A model generated the notes under the pieces. It did no database searches and was not told where the DNA came from. It worked only from the letters and a program-made list of their open reading frames with translations. DNA of 64,000 nucleotides, taken from positions 496,001 to 560,000 of the forward strand of contig NZ_JTKH01000006.1 of assembly GCF_000827885.1 (NCBI RefSeq). The letters run 5' to 3'. Numbering within the stretch: the first letter of the stretch is position 1; every line of letters starts with the position of its first letter. Source of the DNA: Vibrio renipiscarius (GTDB taxonomy: Bacteria; Pseudomonadota; Gammaproteobacteria; Enterobacterales; Vibrionaceae). This document shows, in pieces, positions 49,803 through 60,178 of the stretch. Position numbers and translations under genes: made by a program.

Positions 49803-51071
49803 CTAAGCATTTTCTTTTTGAAATAGTTCCCTAAAGACAGGGAATATATCTTCAACGCTACGGATGTTCTTCATCGCGAAATTACCAAATGCGCCATCGA
49901 GTTTTTCATATTCATGCCATAGTGTTTGGTGAGAACGACGGGTGATCTCGATGTAAGAGTAATACTGACATTTTGGCAGTAAGGCTTCTTGCATGAGCTC
50001 TTTGCAACGAGGTGAATCGTCTGCCCAGTTATCGCCATCAGAGGCTTGTGCTGCGTAGATGTTCCATTGACCAACCGGGAATCGGTCGGCAATGATTTCG
50101 TTCATTAAACGCAATGCACTAGAGACAATGGTTCCGCCCGTTTCTTGTGAATAGAAAAACTCGTGCTCATCGACTTCTTTTGCTTGTGTGTGGTGGCGTA
50201 TAAAGACCACTTCTACATTTTCGTAAGTGCGAGTTAAAAACAGGTACAACAGTACATAAAAGCGTTTTGCGATGTCTTTGGTGGCCTGGTCCATTGAGCC
50301 GGAGACGTCCATGATACAAAACATAACGGCTTGGCTTGATGGAATAGGGCGGCGTTCGTAATTTTTAAAGCGTAAATCAAACGTATCGATAAAGGGTACG
50401 CTTTCAATTTTCTTTCTTAGTGCTTGGATTTCTTCTTTTAAACGGCGCTCTTCCATCAGCAGCGCGGGTTCTTGATTTTGAATTCGAGTCAGCTCTTCTT
50501 CGAGCTCGCTCATCATGCGTCGCTTACCGGCCGTCATCGCAGTACGGCGTGCGAGAGACTGCTGCAGTGATTTTACGATCGCGATATTGGCTGGCACACC
50601 CGCGGTTTGATAACCCGAACGATGCGTCTTCCATTCTGTGATTTTATTAACTTGCGTCTTGTCTAAATTGGGTAAGGCAAGATCTTCGAAAAGAATATCA
50701 AGATATTCATCTTTGGAGATTTGGAACACAAATTCATCTTGGCCTTCGCCATCTTGACTTGCCTCTCCTTCGCCGGCTCCGCCACCTTGACCGCCTTTAG
50801 GGCGATCGACTTTATCGCCTTTAATGAATTGGTCGTTACCCGGATGCACGCGCTCTTTCAGCCCGCCTTGGCCTTGGTGGAAAACAGGTTCGTTAATGTC
50901 TTTATGTGGAATCGCAACATCTTCGCCGGTGTCGGTATTGGTGATGGATCGACGATTCACCGCGTCAGCAACCGATTCCTTGATTTTTTCTTTATGACGA
51001 CGAATAAAACGCTGTCTATTGACCGCACTTTTATTCTTTCCGTTGAGTCGTCTATCGATAAATTGCGCCAT
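49803..51071 (-). CDS. yeaH: YeaH/YhbH family protein (DUF444)
   Basis: 422-residue protein of the DUF444 family, partner of the PrkA/YeaG kinase. An N-terminal basic start ([31 protein letters not shown]), a glycine-rich segment at about residues 90-110 ([18 protein letters not shown]), and a C-terminal VWA-type domain whose metal site begins [16 protein letters not shown] (D-x-S-x-S). In E. coli YeaG and YeaH act together in sustained nitrogen starvation. It lies 84 bases after prkA and 9 before spoVR. Confidence 0.94.
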   Translation of the reverse strand: MAQFIDRRLNGKNKSAVNRQRFIRRHKEKIKESVADAVNRRSITNTDTGEDVAIPHKDINEPVFHQGQGGLKERVHPGNDQFIKGDKVDRPKGGQGGGAGEGEASQDGEGQDEFVFQISKDEYLDILFEDLALPNLDKTQVNKITEWKTHRSGYQTAGVPANIAIVKSLQQSLARRTAMTAGKRRMMSELEEELTRIQNQEPALLMEERRLKEEIQALRKKIESVPFIDTFDLRFKNYERRPIPSSQAVMFCIMDVSGSMDQATKDIAKRFYVLLYLFLTRTYENVEVVFIRHHTQAKEVDEHEFFYSQETGGTIVSSALRLMNEIIADRFPVGQWNIYAAQASDGDNWADDSPRCKELMQEALLPKCQYYSYIEITRRSHQTLWHEYEKLDGAFGNFAMKNIRSVEDIFPVFRELFQKENA

Positions 51072-51155
51072 GAGTCACCTCTTTTAAGCAATCGTATCAG
51101 TCCACACGTTGGCGGGAATGTCCGCCAACGGTGGTGAATGTCCTTCCAACCTCAA

Positions 51156-53090
51156 TTAAGAGGATTTACGTACGCGGAGATACCATTCAGAGAGTAGGCG
51201 TACTTGTTTCTCGGTGTAGCCTTTTTCCATCATACGAGCGACGAAGTCGTCATGCTTCTTCTGATCTTCAGAAGAGGTTTTACTGTTGAATGAGATAACA
51301 GGCAGCAACTCTTCCGTATTCGAGAACATTTTCTTCTCGATAACGGTGCGTAGCTTCTCGTAGCTCGTCCAAACAGGGTTAGAGCCGTTATTATTCGCAC
51401 GAGCACGTAAGACGAAATTGACGATTTCATTTCGGAAATCTTTCGGATTACTGATCCCTGCGGTTTTCTCAATTTTTTCAAGTTCATTATTGAGTGCAGA
51501 GCGGTCGAACAATTGGCCTGTTTCTGGATCACGATATTCTTGGTCTTGAATCCAGAAATCAGCGTACATGACATAGCGGTCAAAGATGTTCTGTCCGTAC
51601 TCTGAATAGGATTCTAAGTACGCGGTTTGGATTTCTTTGCCGATAAATTCTACGTAGCGCGGTACTAGGTAGCCCTTCAAGAACTCAAGATATTTTTCCG
51701 CGACTTCTTGCGGGAATTGCTCACGTTCGATCTGCTGCTCGATGACATAGAACAAGTGCACCGGGTTTGCTGCCACTTCGGCTTGATCGAAGTTGAAGAC
51801 GCGTGACAAAATCTTGAACGCGAAACGGGTTGATAGACCTGACATGCCTTCATCTACACCCGCATAATCACGGTATTCTTGGTAGCTTTTGGCTTTTGGA
51901 TCGGTGTCTTTAAGCGTTTCGCCATCATAGACGCGCATCTTCGAGAACACGGAAGAGTTCTCTGGCTCTTTTAGGCGCGACAAGATACTGAATTGTGAAA
52001 GCAGCTCGAGTGTACTTGGCGAGCACGGCGCTTTAGACAACTCGGAGTGGTCGAGTAGCTTCTGGTAAATTTTGACTTCTTCAGACACACGCAAGCAGTA
52101 AGGTACTTTTACGATGTACACACGGTCTAAGAATGCTTCGTTGTTTTTGTTGTTACGGAATGTCTGCCACTCAGATTCATTCGAGTGGGCGAGAATCATG
52201 CCATCAAACGGTAGGGCAGACAGGCCTTCTGTCCCGTTGTAGTTACCTTCCTGGGTTGCTGTTAGCAATGGGTGTAAGACTTTGAGAGGCGCTTTAAACA
52301 TCTCTACAAACTCCATGACCCCTTGGTTTGCTTTACACAGCGCACCAGAGTAGCTGTATGCATCTGGGTCGTCTTGCGAGTAATGCTCAAGCATACGGAT
52401 ATCGACTTTACCAACCAAAGAGGAAATATCTTGGTTGTTTTCATCACCCGGTTCGGTCTTCGCAATCGCTAACTGATCAAGGATAGAAGGACGAACTTTC
52501 ACAACCTTGAATTTGGTAATGTCACCGCCAAAGTCATGCAATCGTTTTGCGGCCCAAGGAGACATGATTGAGCGTAGGTAACGCTTTTCAATGCCGTATT
52601 CTTGCTTCAGTAAATCCCCATCTTCTGCAACATCAAACAGGCAGAAAGGGTGGTCATTGACTGGACTACGTTCACCATCAGCAGAGAGTACATAAATAGG
52701 CATTTGCTGCATGAGTGCTTTGAGTTTTTCAGCGATGGAAGATTTACCACCACCCACAGGCCCTAGGAGATAGAGAATTTGTTTACGTTCTTCCAATCCC
52801 TGAGCGGCATGTTTAAGGTAAGAAACGATTTGTTCTATCGCGTCTTCCATGCCATAAAAGTCTTTGAATGTTTCATAGCGTGAAATAACGCGGTTTGAAA
52901 ATATTCTACTGAGATGTGGATCGAGCGCTGTATCGATTACTTCTGGCTCACCAATGGCGATGAGTAATCGTTCCGCTGCGTTGGCGTACGCGCTCTTATC
53001 ATCTTTACACAACGCTAAGAAATCTTGTAAAGATAGCTCCTCATCCTTAGACGCTTCATAGCGCGCTTGGAAATGGTCAAAAATGCTCAT
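51156..53090 (-). CDS. prkA: PrkA/YeaG family serine protein kinase
   Basis: 644 residues. The N-terminal PrkA AAA+ domain has Walker A LLGPVGGGKSSIAEKL (about residue 108) and the C-terminal PrkA domain resembles a kinase. Members phosphorylate serine/threonine and act in nutrient-stress adaptation; some Bacillus work argues for a protease role, so 'kinase' is the conventional name. First gene of the prkA-yeaH-spoVR operon. A GGGGAAAT ribosome site precedes the ATG. I looked for a sigma-54 -24/-12 element, known for E. coli yeaGH, in the upstream 150 bases and did not find a convincing one. Confidence 0.95.
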   Translation of the reverse strand: MSIFDHFQARYEASKDEELSLQDFLALCKDDKSAYANAAERLLIAIGEPEVIDTALDPHLSRIFSNRVISRYETFKDFYGMEDAIEQIVSYLKHAAQGLEERKQILYLLGPVGGGKSSIAEKLKALMQQMPIYVLSADGERSPVNDHPFCLFDVAEDGDLLKQEYGIEKRYLRSIMSPWAAKRLHDFGGDITKFKVVKVRPSILDQLAIAKTEPGDENNQDISSLVGKVDIRMLEHYSQDDPDAYSYSGALCKANQGVMEFVEMFKAPLKVLHPLLTATQEGNYNGTEGLSALPFDGMILAHSNESEWQTFRNNKNNEAFLDRVYIVKVPYCLRVSEEVKIYQKLLDHSELSKAPCSPSTLELLSQFSILSRLKEPENSSVFSKMRVYDGETLKDTDPKAKSYQEYRDYAGVDEGMSGLSTRFAFKILSRVFNFDQAEVAANPVHLFYVIEQQIEREQFPQEVAEKYLEFLKGYLVPRYVEFIGKEIQTAYLESYSEYGQNIFDRYVMYADFWIQDQEYRDPETGQLFDRSALNNELEKIEKTAGISNPKDFRNEIVNFVLRARANNNGSNPVWTSYEKLRTVIEKKMFSNTEELLPVISFNSKTSSEDQKKHDDFVARMMEKGYTEKQVRLLSEWYLRVRKSS

Positions 53091-53431
53091 AATGATTTCC
53101 CCTTTGAACCTGTCTAACTGACAAACAACTCGCTAATAAATAACTAATCCCTCAATAATTAAGCCTAGTGTGGATTTCTACTTTTGCTTAAAAAATATGG
53201 ATTTATTTGGATTTTTTAGCGTTGAGACCGAGGTTAAGGAGTCGATGATTGAATGAAAAAGTGATGGGTGTTGCACTGCAATACCAAGGCGGAATAAGCA
53301 ATCGTACACTTATTGGATTGATGATCGCTAAGGCGGCAATTGAGCGAGGGTGTTTAATAGCGGGTTTTTGTGAGGATTTAAAAAGGGTTGCACGGCAACC
53401 CTTTTGTTAAAGTCGATTTACGGTCTGCCTG
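53091..53431. other. prkA promoter region and yfbU 3' region
   Basis: 341 bases between two minus-strand genes. Contains the yfbU terminator and, unlisted as a gene, a possible 53-codon plus-strand ORF (53249-53410, TTG start, AAGGAG seven bases upstream) that runs into that terminator; see findings. Confidence 0.5.
53380..53407 (-). terminator. Intrinsic terminator of yfbU
   Basis: AAAAGGGTTG-loop-CAACCCTTTT; T run on the minus strand. Confidence 0.85.
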
Positions 53432-53932
53432 TTAGGCATTGAAAATTTGCTTTAACTCATTCGCGCATAGATGGTATTGGCGTGGGCATTTACGCCATGT
53501 TGCTAACATACGGCGGTACTTTTCAAGCATTGGCATTTGTGCGTTGAAGTGGTGCTCACCTTTTTCAAATTGCGGGTAAAGGCCTTCAGATTCAACCAAG
53601 AAGCGAACGTAATGCACCAATTTACACTCAGAACCACAATCAAAGCCAAGGAACTGTAAACGACGCTGATCGACTTCTTTGCGTTCATGCTCTTCCAGCA
53701 TATTGTTGGACTCTTGCATCGCATGGTACATTTCCATAATGTCCGTAATCTCGCGACATTCATCTTCTTCAATGCAACCAAAATCTTTATTTAATTCACG
53801 CATTTGCATCACATAGCCACGTTCTACAATTGTTTGTAAACGTTTGTATTTAGGTGCATTTTCTGGATCCATTTGTGACATTAAGTAGTATTGGTTCGAT
53901 AGGATCAAACGTTGAGCGTTTGTCATTTCCAT
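53432..53932 (-). CDS. yfbU: YfbU family protein (UPF0304)
   Basis: 166-residue cytoplasmic helical protein of the YfbU family. [40 protein letters not shown] is nearly the same as E. coli YfbU, as are [21 protein letters not shown] and [18 protein letters not shown] at the C-terminus. E. coli overexpression is toxic, but the physiological role is unknown. Monocistronic, with its own terminator. In E. coli yfbU is beside yfbV-ackA; here it is 44 kb away. Confidence 0.94.
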   Translation of the reverse strand: MEMTNAQRLILSNQYYLMSQMDPENAPKYKRLQTIVERGYVMQMRELNKDFGCIEEDECREITDIMEMYHAMQESNNMLEEHERKEVDQRRLQFLGFDCGSECKLVHYVRFLVESEGLYPQFEKGEHHFNAQMPMLEKYRRMLATWRKCPRQYHLCANELKQIFNA

Positions 53933-54228
53933 TAAGTGGCCTCGTAGTTCTAATACATCTTTCTTGTGCTTAGGTTAGCCTTTTGTTGTGAGATGAAACA
54001 TGATCTCAACACAGGTTTATTGGCAAAAATGAAAACTTTTTACATTAATATTTGTGTATTTGTTCGTATATGTCAGTAAGTGAAGGGATCGTTCGGCCTG
54101 CCAAGTTTTCAATGAACAAAATGTGCCGCGTAACTTTGTTTATTCGGCCAGATAGGTGTAATTTTATAGGGAAGTTCGAGATGGTCTTCGAGCAGCCTTT
54201 AAACTGAAAAATCGAGTGTGATTGAATT

Positions 54229-55317
54229 ATGAAAAAATCGATATTGGCGCTATTTTTTGCAACCTGTTTTAGCTACACAGCCAACGCATGTACGGGTATT
54301 TCGCTTTCCACGACCAACGATGATTACATTCAGGCGCGAACGATCGAATGGGGGCAGAATGATCTTAACAGTAAGCTTATTGTGTCGCCGCGTGACTATC
54401 GTTATACCGCGACGATGCCCGATCAAAAACAAGGCCTGACATGGGTAAGTAAGTATGGTTTTGCCGGTATTTCAGTCAGTGACGATAAATTTATTGCAGA
54501 AGGGGTCAATGAAAAAGGCCTGAGTGCTGGTCTATTTTATTTCCGTAATTACGGCTCTTTAGCCACGTATGACCCGCAAGACACCGGTAACAATATTACC
54601 GACATGGATTTTGTTCGTTGGATGCTGAGCCAGTTTGAAACCGTTGAAGAAGTAGAGAGTGCGTTAAAGAAAATTAAGATTGTGACGGTGTATTTTGATC
54701 AGCAGGGCAACCCATCACCGACGGCACATTGGCGCTTATCTGACAAACAAGGCAACAGTGTCGTGATCGAAATTATGGACCACGGTAAAATCAACATCCA
54801 TAAAAACACGGCTCAAGTGCTCACTAACTCACCTGATTACCCGTGGCATGTCACGAATCTCAATAACTACATCAATCTGCATCCAGGCTCTAGCCCGAGC
54901 CAAAAGATTAATGATGTGGAAGCTCAATCCTTTGGCGTTGGGTCTGCATTTGTCGGTTTACCTGGTGATATCTCACCACCTTCACGATTCGTACGTGCCG
55001 CTTTCTATGTGAACAGCGCTCCGGAAATGAAAACGGGCCAACAAGCCGTGTCACAAGCGTTCCATATTTTGAACAATTTTGATATCCCGCTGGGAAGCGA
55101 ATTCAATGACAAATCTCATATTCCAGATTTGCCGAGTGCGACGCAATGGACATCTGTTATCGACCAAAGCAATGGATTATTGTTCTATAAAACAATGCAC
55201 GATAGCACCATTCGTCGAGTGGATTTGAATACGCTTAATTTTGATGCCAAATCAGAAACAAAACAGGCTTTGGATAGCGGTTCATTTAGCTATCAAGACG
55301 TGGTGATTAAGCCATAG
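54229..55317 (+). CDS. Periplasmic choloylglycine hydrolase family protein
   Basis: Ntn-hydrolase of the bile-salt hydrolase/penicillin V acylase family, 362 residues. The signal peptide (MKKSILALFFATCFSYTANA) ends exactly before Cys21, which would become the catalytic N-terminal nucleophile after cleavage. Arg37 and Glu40 in ARTIEWG match the Arg and the acidic residue of the pocket (Asp in classic bile-salt hydrolases), VNEKGLSAGLFYF, LTNSPDYPWH (Asn) and SPPSRFVRAAF (Arg) complete the usual set. Gram-negative members often prefer penicillin V or acyl-homoserine lactones, and Gram-positive ones bile salts, so the substrate is open. Monocistronic. Confidence 0.88.
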   Translation: MKKSILALFFATCFSYTANACTGISLSTTNDDYIQARTIEWGQNDLNSKLIVSPRDYRYTATMPDQKQGLTWVSKYGFAGISVSDDKFIAEGVNEKGLSAGLFYFRNYGSLATYDPQDTGNNITDMDFVRWMLSQFETVEEVESALKKIKIVTVYFDQQGNPSPTAHWRLSDKQGNSVVIEIMDHGKINIHKNTAQVLTNSPDYPWHVTNLNNYINLHPGSSPSQKINDVEAQSFGVGSAFVGLPGDISPPSRFVRAAFYVNSAPEMKTGQQAVSQAFHILNNFDIPLGSEFNDKSHIPDLPSATQWTSVIDQSNGLLFYKTMHDSTIRRVDLNTLNFDAKSETKQALDSGSFSYQDVVIKP

Positions 55318-55339
55318 ACAAGGCTTTTTCAGTCATAAC

Positions 55340-55375
55340 AAAAAGGGCGCTTCCGAATGGGAGCGCCCTTTTTTA
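55340..55375. terminator. Bidirectional terminator, hydrolase gene and pflA
   Basis: AAAAGGGCGCTTCC-GAAT-GGGAGCGCCCTTTT, with A and T runs on both sides. Confidence 0.93.
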
Positions 55376-55391
55376 ATCAACTTGAAACCAA

Positions 55392-56132
55392 TTAGTATTT
55401 CACGTTTGAGTGGTACTGACCTAGGATGGATTGGATGTTATCCATCGTCTCTTTTGATGGCGGGTTCACACCTTCAAGAGGGTAGTCAAAGCCTAGCGCT
55501 TCCCATTTATGGGCGCCTAGCTTGTGGTATGGCAACAGTTCGATTTTCTCGATGTTGTCCATATCTTTAATGAATTCGCCTAGCATGTGCGCAGCTTCGT
55601 CTTCGTCAGTGTAACCTGGAACAACAACGTAACGGATCCACGTTTTTTGGCCAATCTTATGTAAGTAGCGAGCAAAGTCTAAAACGCGACGGTTTGACAC
55701 GCCAATGAAGTCTTGGTGAATTTCATCTTTCATGTGTTTTAGATCGAGCATGACAAGATCAGACACTTCAAGGACTTCATCAATCACATCCGTATGCTTA
55801 CGGATGTAGCCGTTGGTATCGAGACAAGTATGAATGCCTTCAGCTTGAGCGGCTGTGAATAAGTCACGCACGAATTCAGGCTGAAGCATCGCTTCACCAC
55901 CAGAACACGTAATGCCACCACCTGACGCTTTCATAAAGTGGCGGTAGCTTTTTGCTTCGTTGATGATCTCTTCAACCGTCACTTCTTTTCCATCGTGGGT
56001 GTCCCATGTATCGCGGTTATGGCAATACATACAACGCATTAAACAGCCTTGAAGGAAGACAATAAAGCGAATTCCAGGGCCATCGACTGTGCCACACGAT
56101 TCAAATGAATGAATACGACCGATTGTTGACAT
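55392..56132 (-). CDS. pflA: Pyruvate formate-lyase activating enzyme
   Basis: Radical SAM enzyme that installs the glycyl radical on PflB. 246 residues, the same as E. coli. The cluster motif is Cys30-x-x-x-Cys34-x-x-Cys37 ([15 protein letters not shown]), followed by [17 protein letters not shown] and HTCLDTNGY. Unusually, it is separated from pflB by an LpxR-like gene, and pflB has its own terminator, so pflA must use a separate promoter. Confidence 0.96.
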   Translation of the reverse strand: MSTIGRIHSFESCGTVDGPGIRFIVFLQGCLMRCMYCHNRDTWDTHDGKEVTVEEIINEAKSYRHFMKASGGGITCSGGEAMLQPEFVRDLFTAAQAEGIHTCLDTNGYIRKHTDVIDEVLEVSDLVMLDLKHMKDEIHQDFIGVSNRRVLDFARYLHKIGQKTWIRYVVVPGYTDEDEAAHMLGEFIKDMDNIEKIELLPYHKLGAHKWEALGFDYPLEGVNPPSKETMDNIQSILGQYHSNVKY

Positions 56133-56329
56133 GAGCTCATCTCTTATAAGTTATTTGCCTGTTATTTTATTACAAAAACGCCGTTGAAAATAGGCTTTAC
56201 CGGAGGAGACGACAAATAAATCACGAGGGGAAGGGATTGTGGTTTTGAGTGAACGCCCCACCTAGCGCGCCTCAATAAAGTCTAGATGGGCGCGGCTAAG
56301 TGTTCAATCAGTCTGCTATAGGGTGGCGA

Positions 56330-57325
56330 TTAAAAGAAAGTAAACAGAGTGAGACTACCAGTGCCGTAAATATCATCTGGGGCTTCTTCATAGTCTGCAG
56401 TTTTGACCGCCGTAGCAAGACTGAGCCCATAAGCGTTGTTATACCAAGAGACACCAATGACCGCGGTGGCTTGATTGTGCTTGAGGGCAACATCATAGAT
56501 ATTCGGTTCAGGTAGCCCCGAACGGTCACCTTCAATGGTTATATCGTTAAATCGATAGCGCGCTTCAATCCCACCATAGAGGAACCATCCGGAGTTTGAT
56601 GAGCCGATCATCCCAGGTCTAAATGGATTCTCATTATCAATATTCGCCGCCCCCATATTCGCGCCGAGATCCGTTCCCCAGCGGAACATCACACCGGTAG
56701 AGATATCGCTGCGGAAGTTGCCTGCATTTACTTCCGAGATATTCGAAATTTCAAATTCATGGTCGCGACCTGTTGGCTGGCGATACCAATTAAAATGCGC
56801 CAGATAGCCAATATTGACGATGAATTGATTATCAACTTGGTAGTGCCAACCTTGCGGGTCATCTGAACCTGTAATGCCATGTACGAGGTCTTGTGCTTTG
56901 TCGGCTAAGGAGTTTTCCCCCGTGGTGCCAATAGTCAAATTTACACGCTGAGCCTGTTGGGAATGAAGACTGATATAGTTGAATTCAGAATGCAGAAAAC
57001 CCGCATAGGGACGATTGTTGGGTAGAGGTTCCGCGGCTTCAATATCCGTCGGAGTATACATTTTGTGGCCGAGCGTAATCTCGTATTTATCCAGTGAGGA
57101 TATCCCCCAATACGACAAGCTGAACGGGGCCGTCAGTGCGTTAGGTTGCACCGATGCTGAGGTATAAGAGAGGAATAAACCATTGGTATAGTCTTGATCC
57201 ACACCAAAGATGCCATCATTGTCGATAGCAAAAGACAATGTAGCGCGATCCGATGCTGCGTAAACCGGTGAAAAAACCAGTACAGCTAGCAGGGATGAGA
57301 GAGGCAAATAACGCAGTGCTTTCAT
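56330..57325 (-). CDS. LpxR-like outer-membrane lipid A deacylase (DUF2219)
   Basis: Outer-membrane barrel of 331 residues, related to Salmonella LpxR, which removes the 3'-acyloxyacyl group of lipid A. Signal peptide MKALRYLPLSSLLAVLVFSPVYA. The catalytic neighbourhood is recognisable: Asn36-Asp37 (FAIDNDGIFG), Thr47 (QDYTNGL), and LGHKMYTPTDIEAAEPLPNNRPYAG; a His lies in DPQGWHYQVDNQ. Ends in LTLFTFF, with a C-terminal Phe as expected for BAM substrates. Sits between pflA and pflB on the same strand. No strong terminator of its own was found. Confidence 0.83.
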   Translation of the reverse strand: MKALRYLPLSSLLAVLVFSPVYAASDRATLSFAIDNDGIFGVDQDYTNGLFLSYTSASVQPNALTAPFSLSYWGISSLDKYEITLGHKMYTPTDIEAAEPLPNNRPYAGFLHSEFNYISLHSQQAQRVNLTIGTTGENSLADKAQDLVHGITGSDDPQGWHYQVDNQFIVNIGYLAHFNWYRQPTGRDHEFEISNISEVNAGNFRSDISTGVMFRWGTDLGANMGAANIDNENPFRPGMIGSSNSGWFLYGGIEARYRFNDITIEGDRSGLPEPNIYDVALKHNQATAVIGVSWYNNAYGLSLATAVKTADYEEAPDDIYGTGSLTLFTFF

Positions 57326-57546
57326 TCAATCGCTTCTTATAAAGTGTGGATATTTTCATTTTAGAACACTGGCCAAAATGAATCTGGGCGCATTCTCTAT
57401 GAAATAAAACAGGAATTCACTTTACTACAAAGGGAGGAGGAAGCAGGTAATTAAGACTTAGAGTGTGCGCTGAATCCTAACTCTATTGTTTGCGATTGGC
57501 ACGAGTGATGGGAAGGGACTTGGTGATTGGCGATTCAAATAACAAG

Positions 57547-57575
57547 CGAAAAAAAACCCCGCAAGAGCGGGGTTT
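57547..57575 (-). terminator. Intrinsic terminator of pflB
   Basis: AAACCCCGC-TCTT-GCGGGGTTT followed by a T run on the minus strand. Confidence 0.92.
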
Positions 57576-57600
57576 CATCAATCAATCATTCAGCCGAGAA

Positions 57601-59877
57601 TTATAGAGACTCAGTGAAAGTACGTGCGATTACGTCAGCTTGTTGCTCTGTAGTTAGAGAGTTAAAGCGTACAGCGTAACCAGATACACGGATTGTTAGC
57701 TGAGGGTATTTCTCAGGGTGCTTAACTGCGTCTTCTAGAGTAGAGCGGTTAAGAACGTTCACGTTTAGGTGTTGACCACCTTCGATGCCAGCTTCGTGGT
57801 GGAAGTAACCATCCATTAGACCAGCAAGGTTAGCGCGTTGGTTCTCTTCTTCTTTACCTAGTGCGTTTGGCACGATAGAGAATGTGTAAGAGATACCATC
57901 TTGAGCGTCAGCAAACGGTAGTTTACCTACAGATGTTAGTGATGCTACAGCACCTTTCTCATCGCGACCGTGCATTGGGTTTGCACCAGGAGCGAAAGGA
58001 GCGCCAGCACGACGACCGTCTGGAGTGTTACCCGTTTTCTTACCGTACACAACGTTTGAAGTGATAGTAAGGATAGACTGAGTTGGGATTGCATCACGGT
58101 ACATCTTAAGTTTACGGATTTTGCCCATAAACGTAGAAACAAGTTCACATGCGATGTCATCAACGCGTGAGTCATTGTTACCAAATTTAGGGTAATCGCC
58201 TTCGATAGTGAAGTCGATTGCAATGCCATCTTCGTCACGAACTGGTTTAACAGTTGCGTATTTGATTGCAGATAGTGAGTCAGCTGCAACAGATAGACCT
58301 GCGATACCACATGCCATAGTACGACGAACGTCACGGTCATGAAGAGCCATTAGAGACGCTTCGTAGCTGTATTTGTCGTGGCTGTAGTGGATGCTGTTTA
58401 GCGCAGTCACGTATTGCTTAGCTAGCCAATCCATGAATGTGTCTAGACGACCCATTACGTCATCGTAGTTTAGAACTTCGTCAGTGATCTTGTCTGAAAC
58501 AGGACCAACTTGAAGTTTCAGTTTTTCATCTACGCCGCCGTTGATTGCGTAAAGCATTGTTTTCGCAAGGTTAGCACGCGCGCCGAAGAACTGCATTTGC
58601 TTACCAACGATCATTGGAGATACACAACAAGCGATTGCGTAGTCGTCAGATTGTAGGTCAGGACGCATTAGATCATCGTTTTCGTACTGGATAGAAGAAG
58701 TATCGATAGATACTTTTGCACAGAAACGTTTGAAGCCGTCAGGTAGCTGCTCAGACCAAAGTACAGTGATGTTTGGCTCTGGAGAAGGACCCATAGTGTA
58801 TAGGCTGTTTAGGAAACGGAAGTTAGTACGTGTAACTAGTGTACGACCGTCGATACCCATACCACCCATTGACTCAGTAGCCCAGATTGGGTCACCAGAG
58901 AACAACTCATCGTATTCAGGAGTACGTAGGAAACGAACCATACGTAGCTTCATTACGAAGTGGTCGATCATTTCTTGAGCTTGAACTTCGTCGATCTTAC
59001 CCGCTTCGATATCACGTTGGATGAAGATGTCTAGGAAAGTCGAAGTACGACCTAGAGACATTGCAGCACCGTTTTGTGATTTAACTGCAGCTAGGTAGCC
59101 GAAGTAAGTCCACTGGATAGCTTCTTGAGCAGTTTGTGCTGGCTCAGAGATGTCGTAGCCGTATTTAGCAGCCATAACTTTGATTTGACCTAGAGCGCGG
59201 TGTTGCTCTGCAATTTCTTCACGAAGTTGCATAGTTGCTGCTAGATCTTCGCCATTCTCAAAACGCTCTTGTAGAGACGTAAATTGAGCTAGCTTATCTT
59301 TCATTAGGAAGTTGATACCGTAAAGTGCAACACGACGGTAGTCACCGATGATACGACCACGGCCGTAAGCATCAGGAAGACCAGTCAGAACACCAGACTT
59401 ACGACATGCAAGGATATCAGGAGTGTAGATATCGAAAACGCCAGCGTTGTGCGTTTTACGGTACTCTGAGTAGATTTTTGAAATCATAGGGTCAAGAGTT
59501 TCACCGTATGCTTTGCAAGAACCTTCAACCATACGTACACCACCGTTAGGGATGATTGCACGCTTAAGTGGTTTCTCAGTTTGTAGACCTACGATAGTTT
59601 CTAGATCTTTTTCGATGTAGCCTGCATCGTGAGCAGTGATGGTAGAAATAACGTCAGTATCGAAATCAAGAGGCGCTTTAGTTGCGTTCTCGATTTTGAT
59701 ACCTTCCATTACTTTTGCCCAAAGCACGTTAGTTGCTTCAGTACCTTCAGTAACTAGGAAAGATTCGTCGCCTTCATATGGAGCGTAGTTCTTCTGGATG
59801 AAATCACGAACGTTTACTTCGCTTTGCCACTCACCTGCAGCAAAACCTTCCCAAGCTTTAGCAAATTGCTCTGCCAT
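57601..59877 (-). CDS. pflB: Formate acetyltransferase (pyruvate formate-lyase)
   Basis: Glycyl-radical enzyme: pyruvate plus CoA to acetyl-CoA plus formate under anaerobiosis. 758 residues (E. coli 760). The active-site Cys pair is in [13 protein letters not shown], and the radical loop near the C-terminus is [13 protein letters not shown]. The start [18 protein letters not shown] is typical. Strongly biased codon use, consistent with heavy expression. Acetyl-CoA from PflB is drained by the Pta-AckA pair in the same window. No focA formate channel is next to it; a DUF3360 membrane protein lies upstream instead. Confidence 0.98.
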   Translation of the reverse strand: MAEQFAKAWEGFAAGEWQSEVNVRDFIQKNYAPYEGDESFLVTEGTEATNVLWAKVMEGIKIENATKAPLDFDTDVISTITAHDAGYIEKDLETIVGLQTEKPLKRAIIPNGGVRMVEGSCKAYGETLDPMISKIYSEYRKTHNAGVFDIYTPDILACRKSGVLTGLPDAYGRGRIIGDYRRVALYGINFLMKDKLAQFTSLQERFENGEDLAATMQLREEIAEQHRALGQIKVMAAKYGYDISEPAQTAQEAIQWTYFGYLAAVKSQNGAAMSLGRTSTFLDIFIQRDIEAGKIDEVQAQEMIDHFVMKLRMVRFLRTPEYDELFSGDPIWATESMGGMGIDGRTLVTRTNFRFLNSLYTMGPSPEPNITVLWSEQLPDGFKRFCAKVSIDTSSIQYENDDLMRPDLQSDDYAIACCVSPMIVGKQMQFFGARANLAKTMLYAINGGVDEKLKLQVGPVSDKITDEVLNYDDVMGRLDTFMDWLAKQYVTALNSIHYSHDKYSYEASLMALHDRDVRRTMACGIAGLSVAADSLSAIKYATVKPVRDEDGIAIDFTIEGDYPKFGNNDSRVDDIACELVSTFMGKIRKLKMYRDAIPTQSILTITSNVVYGKKTGNTPDGRRAGAPFAPGANPMHGRDEKGAVASLTSVGKLPFADAQDGISYTFSIVPNALGKEEENQRANLAGLMDGYFHHEAGIEGGQHLNVNVLNRSTLEDAVKHPEKYPQLTIRVSGYAVRFNSLTTEQQADVIARTFTESL

Positions 59878-59994
59878 GACATACCTACCTTTTTAGTAGA
59901 AAAAACACGTACTGGTTTCGCCGTTGAGCCAGCTATCCCGAGAGTCGGGAACAGTACACTCTAATTAATAACAATATGTATAGCCTTTACCGAT

Positions 59995-60010
59995 TCGATT
60001 TTAAAATCGA
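59995..60010. promoter_or_regulatory. 16-base palindrome upstream of pflB
   Basis: TCGATTTTAAAATCGA is its own reverse complement, 118 bases before the pflB start. Candidate operator or simple AT-rich symmetry. Confidence 0.3.
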
Positions 60011-60131
60011 TCACAAACCTATAGAAATTGTCACTACTCTTTATGTGGAATCTTACCAGTTCATTTTCAAGGTTACACTAAAAAAATTTTGAAACCTTAA
60101 ACTAAATCAACAAATCCTAAAAAAAGTTTAT

Positions 60132-60160
60132 AAAAAGGGGGGCTCAAATGTCAGCCCCCC
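60132..60160 (-). terminator. Intrinsic terminator of the DUF3360 gene
   Basis: GGGGGGCT-loop-AGCCCCCC followed by TTTTTA on the minus strand. Confidence 0.9.
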
Positions 60161-60178
60161 ACAGTTATAGCTTAAAAA

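Larger units (their letters stand above)
59878..60178. other. pflB upstream region
   Basis: 301 AT-rich bases. Contains the terminator of the DUF3360 gene, a perfect 16-base palindrome TCGATTTTAAAATCGA (59995-60010), and a weak FNR-like half site TTAAACTAAATCAA (60098-60111). Probably the pflB promoter region; no gene seen. Confidence 0.5.

Noticed and set aside
53091..53230. Sigma-54 promoter for prkA, as known for E. coli yeaGH
   Set aside because: No TGGCA-N7-TGC-type element was found in the upstream sequence on the correct strand.
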